A stretch of DNA of 64,000 bases from positions 70,271,824 through 70,335,823 of the forward strand of contig CM057232.1 of NCBI GenBank assembly GCA_029891385.1, written 5' to 3'. Numbering within the stretch: the stretch's first letter is position 1; each line of letters begins with the position of its first letter. The notes under the pieces are model-generated. The model was not told the origin of the DNA and ran no database searches. It saw nothing but the letters and a program-made list of their open reading frames with translations. The stretch is from Erythroxylum novogranatense. Taxonomy: Eukaryota > Streptophyta > Magnoliopsida > Malpighiales > Erythroxylaceae. The position numbers and the translations under genes are program-made. This document shows positions 60,385-64,000 of the stretch, in pieces.

Positions 60385-60538
60385 ATAAATTTTATTTCTA
60401 AAGATAATATATATAATATATTGACTATATATGATTCCATATCACGCCGTAAATTTCCACTATAAATTTTATTTCTAAAGATAATATATATAATATATTG
60501 ACTATATATGATTCCATATCATGCCGTAAATTTCCACT
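60385..60538. repeat. 77-bp tandem duplication
   Basis: 'ataaattttatttctaaag' starts at 60385 and 60462. The two copies differ at one visible position (cacgccg/catgccg), so the duplication is young. Confidence 0.92.
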
Positions 60539-60984
60539 AAAAAGGACTTATAAGTGTATGATAGTTTAACTTTATAGTTATTCATTTGAAAGATTTAGTG
60601 GTAGCCCAAATTAGTTGCATAAGAGAAATTAATTGAAAAGCATAGATTAAATAAAACAAACTAACAGTGGAAGAGTATGAGCTAGCTAATTATTACATTA
60701 GAGATTGTTAATAGTTTGCACCACTTCATTTACATATTAAAAATTATTTTGTAAATCATAACTAATTATGTAACAAATTTATTAAATGAATGCATGATAA
60801 CTAACAAATATATGTGCCTTTATCATCTGATATTTCATAGAAAAGATTTTAGTTAGATTAATGGTGTCCATTGTATTCACATTCTTTATGCATATAATAA
60901 TATAAAAGAAATTATAAGATAGTCTGATAGATGACTATTAGAATTATAAAAATAAAAACTAACATAGTATCTAGTATAGAGTTT
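60539..60984. other. AT-rich spacer, nothing recognised
   Basis: No coding potential or terminal structure seen. Confidence 0.4.
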
Positions 60985-61641
60985 ATTTTTGAAAATAAAA
61001 TAAGAAATTTATTAATAAAGAATTGAAAAACGTTTACAACTTACATAATAAGGGGGTTACCCTGTCCACAAAAATTGTTACATTTCTACCTGATCAAAAG
61101 CATTAGAATAGCGTATATGGCAAGTAAGATTACAGAGACGGTAAGAGCTTCAAACTGGCCTCTCAACATTAGTATTCAGTGATGTTCAAAATCTCAGATA
61201 TAAGAAGGGAGATAGATTTATGCTTAGCTTTAAACCTCCTTGCATTCAGGGATGGATGTAGAAAGTTTTTTTAGTAGGAGCGAAATTTTAATGGGGACAA
61301 AATTTTATTTTTAATAGGGACAAAATTTTAATGAGAGCAAAATTGTATTTTTTAATAGGATCAAAACTTAAAATAATAATTTTTATATAAAATTTTTTTG
61401 AGACATGCCCCCACTTGTCCTCATTGTGGATCTGTCCATGCTTGAATTCCATTCTTTCCAAATGGTTTGTACACATAAGCCAATTGTGACAAGTTAAAGC
61501 AACTTCATGGGAGGACCTTGAGTAGATAGCCATTGTATAGCATTGGATAGGGTACGAGCTTGTCATGACCAATTACATCCCAACTTAACAGTTTCCCAAT
61601 TTTGGTTGCTGAGTTCACAAATGAAGAATAGATGATCATTT
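60985..61641 (-). pseudogene. LINE E: reversed L1 3' fragment, split by a MITE
   Basis: The minus-strand reading has the L1 C-terminal pattern LVTIGLCVQTIWKERN (about 61510-61450) and, after the MITE, FKAKHKSISLLISEIL (61230-61185), the usual tail after the zf-RVT region. It ends leftward in a T/A-rich 3' UTR like that of LINE B. Stops are present. Confidence 0.65.
61247..61440. mobile_element. hAT-type MITE, 194 bp, in LINE E
   Basis: CAGGGATGGATGTAG at the left and CATGGACAGATCCAC (reverse of the right end) form imperfect terminal inverted repeats. Eight-base duplications CTTGCATT (61239-61246) and CTTGAATT (61441-61448) differ at one position, as expected for hAT. The interior is made of near-repeats of 'gacaaaatttta'. 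Removing it restores LINE E continuity. Confidence 0.75.
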
Positions 61642-61659
61642 CACTATAAGAAAACTCAC

Positions 61660-62070
61660 GTTCTCCGACGGAATTTTCCGTCGGAGAAACGAACAATTCC
61701 GTCGGCAATTATTTTTGCCGACGGAACACGACGACAGAAGAAATCGTCGTAAACATGGCTGTCGTTATTACTTACCGACGAAACAAGACCGTCGGTGTAT
61801 TATCAACGGAAAACCGACGGAATATTATCCGTTGTTGTTATTTTGTGACGGACATTAATTAAAAATTTCGTCGGTAGAATTCATATATCACCGACAGAAT
61901 ATGTTCGTCGGTATAATTTAGGGACGGAACCACCGTCGCTACGTTTCGGAAGTAAGTAATAACCTTAACGACGAAAATATAATCCGTCGGATAAGGTGCC
62001 GACGGAATGTTACATTCCGTTGGTGAAGGTGATTAAATATACCGACGGAATTCTGTATTCCGTCGGTGTT
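61660..62070. repeat. CACTA subterminal repeats
   Basis: More than fifteen copies, in both orientations, of a ~10-bp word (CCGACGGAAT / ATTCCGTCGG and variants), spaced irregularly; some adjacent pairs form hairpins. In En/Spm such words bind TnpA. Confidence 0.88.
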
Positions 62071-62103
62071 ATTAAATTGGTTTAAAACATTAGGTTGTAC
62101 ATT

Positions 62104-62251
62104 AATTGGACATTTACACATCAACCAGTACATCAAAGGTTTAAATAATGTCAATTGTTATACAATTGGATGTACATAATTGGACATCCACACATCAACC
62201 AGTACATCAAAGGTATAAATAATGTTAATTGTTATACAATTGGATATAAAC
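62104..62251. repeat. 74-bp tandem duplication in the CACTA element
   Basis: 'aattggaca' starts at 62104 and 62178. Both copies carry 'cacatcaaccagtacatcaaagg' and 'gttatacaattgga'. Confidence 0.9.
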
Positions 62252-62266
62252 ACAGCAAAGGATCCA

Positions 62267-64000
62267 TTAATTATTATGTTTGTACCTTAAAATAATGAGT
62301 TCGACTATCTGTTGTTGTGGTGATCGTGGGTGGTCCTCTATAGAACTTCCCTTCGACTGTTCGAACGGTGGTCGCAACTGAGCTATCTGCATAATATCTT
62401 CTCTCATCTTCGCCATCTGCTCTCTCATCTGTAGCTCCATCTGCTCCCTGAGGGAAAGCTCCATCTGCTCCCTGATTCGTTGCTCTATCTGCTCCTTGAT
62501 TCGCTGCTCCTGCTCCCTCATCCGCTGTTCCTCCCACTCTGTCTGCCGCTCTTCTAAATGAGTTATCTTGTCCATTAATGTTTGTACTGTGGCACGAAGC
62601 TCAATGACTTCATTGTTGTTCGATGGCCTTGTGGACGCTGCTGTATTGGACATGGAAGATTGGGAATAACATGAGTTCCCAAACAAACCTAGACCAAAAA
62701 TCCTGCCACGACGATCCCTACCACCCACGGCCTCAAAATACGTCTGAGACACGTCTACAGGTTGTTCCTCCTGCGGCTGTAGCTCAAGGTTTGTTGTAAT
62801 TGGTCCTATAAGGTATGTAAAGTTAACATTAAGAAGAAGGACGGAAGCAGTATTTAGAAATGTATAAAATGCAATAATTGGACATACATTCAGCTCTCGA
62901 CAGCGGTTGTTGATGAAGGTTAGACCGTCATGCTTCTTCGTGTGAGTGTGCACAAATAACTGAAGGAGGGTAGGCTTGGTACCCAATGACTTCTCCTACA
63001 TGATAAAGACTAAAATGTCATATGTGAACTAGAAATCGTTTAAACGTCGGCAGAGGTTCGAAAAGTTGTATGATATTCGCCCCCTGCTAGACAAAGAAAA
63101 TAACTTAACACAGTCATAAGTGGCACCAGACATTTAGACCATTATCATTATCCATAATACAACGAAGCTAACTATCGACAAAAATAGTGTAAAGTGTAGA
63201 TACTTACAAGTCTGTCTGCATGCTCTTGGTGAGTTATTGAACCTTCCGTATGTACGGGAAGACTCTGTAGATCTGGGCCTCCACGTCTGTTGACCGAGTT
63301 ACGTCCTGAGATGAACATTGCTGCAGGTGATGCCCAATACGCCAGCCAACGACTCCAAATATCCTCCGAAATAAAGCGGGGTCGTACACCAGCCTTGTTT
63401 ATCGTGTTAGTGAAGTCGCGATAACGTGTACGAGCCCACCTCTCCCAGAATTTGTATATGCTCCCGTCCAACGTAGCGTCCCAGAAAAATGCTTTTTGAT
63501 AAAAGAAAAAAATGTTAGTTAATGTAAAACTATATATATATGCTGACACAATATATATATATATTAAATAAAAAACAGAAACAATTATTGTACCTCGAAC
63601 TCATGAAAGTACAATTGTTTCGTAGCTGCAGTGATATTCTTACACATATATCCATCGGGTTCAATCCTTTCCTTAAAAGTGGAGGCCATATGTCTGGAAA
63701 CCATTCCAGATGGTACGAACCTAAAACAAGAAGTTATTGTAATGTACAAATGGACCGAAAAGCCTAAGGCTTAATCCACTAGAAACAGTGCTTAATCCTA
63801 TAGCCATACTTACTGGTCATTGATGACAGTGATATACTTTCGCCTATCATCTCCTACAGATCCAGGCTGGCGGGCATGTCCTCCATCCCCTATTGTGAAA
63901 TTGGATGATATATGAGTTGGCGTAGGGGATGATGTGGCATTAGTAGCAGCAAGTGAGGGCACATCTGAAACGGGAGGATGTGTAGGAGCAGGTGAGTCAG
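62267..64000 (-). CDS. Plant transposase Ptta/En-Spm family gene (partial, multi-exon)
   Basis: Minus-strand exons inferred from homology and splice signals: from beyond 64000 to 63814, 63720-63594, about 63491-63208, 62995-62888 and 62805-62267 (stop at 62267). Visible pieces: a Pro/Thr-rich N-terminal part and SVGDDRRKYITVIND; then FVPSGMVSRHMAS; FFWDATLDGSIYKFWERWA and FISEDIWSRWLAYW; RRGGPDLQSLPVHTEGSITH; LLQLFVHTHTKKHDG; GGRDRRGRIFGLG; and a long coiled coil of RIREQM/LREQM units (about 62545-62380). This is the Ptta/En_Spm family, thought to bind element DNA. The first and third joins keep frame, but the second (63594/63491) and fourth (62888/62805) do not with the splice sites I can see, so the copy may be damaged or use other sites. 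Confidence 0.8.

Larger units (their letters stand above)
61642..64000 (-). mobile_element. CACTA (En/Spm) transposon, one end and part of its gene
   Basis: The terminus CACTATAAGAAAACTCACG starts at 61642 and opens into an array of CCGACGGAA/TTCCGTCGG subterminal motifs (61660-62070). From 62267 rightward lies a minus-strand Ptta/En-Spm transposase-family gene that continues past the window. The far end and 3-bp duplication partner (left flank TTT) are outside. Confidence 0.9.

Overview
The window is plant nuclear DNA, most likely from a eudicot: AT-rich, packed with plant LTR-retrotransposon lineages, L1-type LINEs, a CACTA (En/Spm) transposon and MITEs, with very few host genes. I cannot narrow the species. 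No tRNA, rRNA or CRISPR was seen.

Layout. 1-4964 is most of a giant LTR (E1, cut by the window edge). 4965-7853 holds three decayed LINE 3' fragments (A, B, C). From 7861 to about 50908 lies one old L1-type LINE (D) of about 5.4 kb, opened into 43 kb by three LTR insertions. E2 (8133-19534) is a coding-less element with 3.9-kb LTRs. E3 (22409-40592) is a Tekay/Del-like chromovirus, itself interrupted by a composite of tRNA-Asp-primed elements (E4, 27154-34536). E6 (41026-49050) is a solo LTR that contains another giant solo LTR, E5 (43392-48784). E2, E3, E5 and E6 each keep a perfect 5-bp target duplication: TTTCC, ATATC, GTTAT and AAAGC. With these inserts set aside, the LINE reading frame can be followed across both breaks that lie in its coding region.

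From 50.9 kb the window turns more gene-like. 53267-54445 (-) is an intact single-exon host gene for a ribosomal L1-domain nucleolar protein (RSL1D1/Cic1/Utp30 type) with telo-box and TATA motifs upstream. Then come a TIR element (54755-55518), an Athila/Tat-like gypsy remnant (56170-57752), a copia-like LTR (57756-58973), a possible small gene (59519-59800), a reversed LINE fragment carrying a hAT MITE, and the end of a CACTA element (61642 to beyond 64000) with an exon-split Ptta/En-Spm transposase gene on the minus strand.

Most interesting signals. (1) The long LTRs of four families (E1, E2, E3, E5) appear to carry a matching 5' splice site and, 0.6-1.6 kb downstream, a small hairpin plus polypyrimidine/AG 3' splice site: a candidate conserved intron inside the LTR. 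(2) LTRs E1, E2 and E5 share a degenerate phrase repeated about every 180 bp. (3) Each family has its own CpG-rich repeated word in a comparable LTR position, and it differs sharply even between the two LTRs of one element. (4) E4 contains related LTRs joined head to head in opposite orientation.
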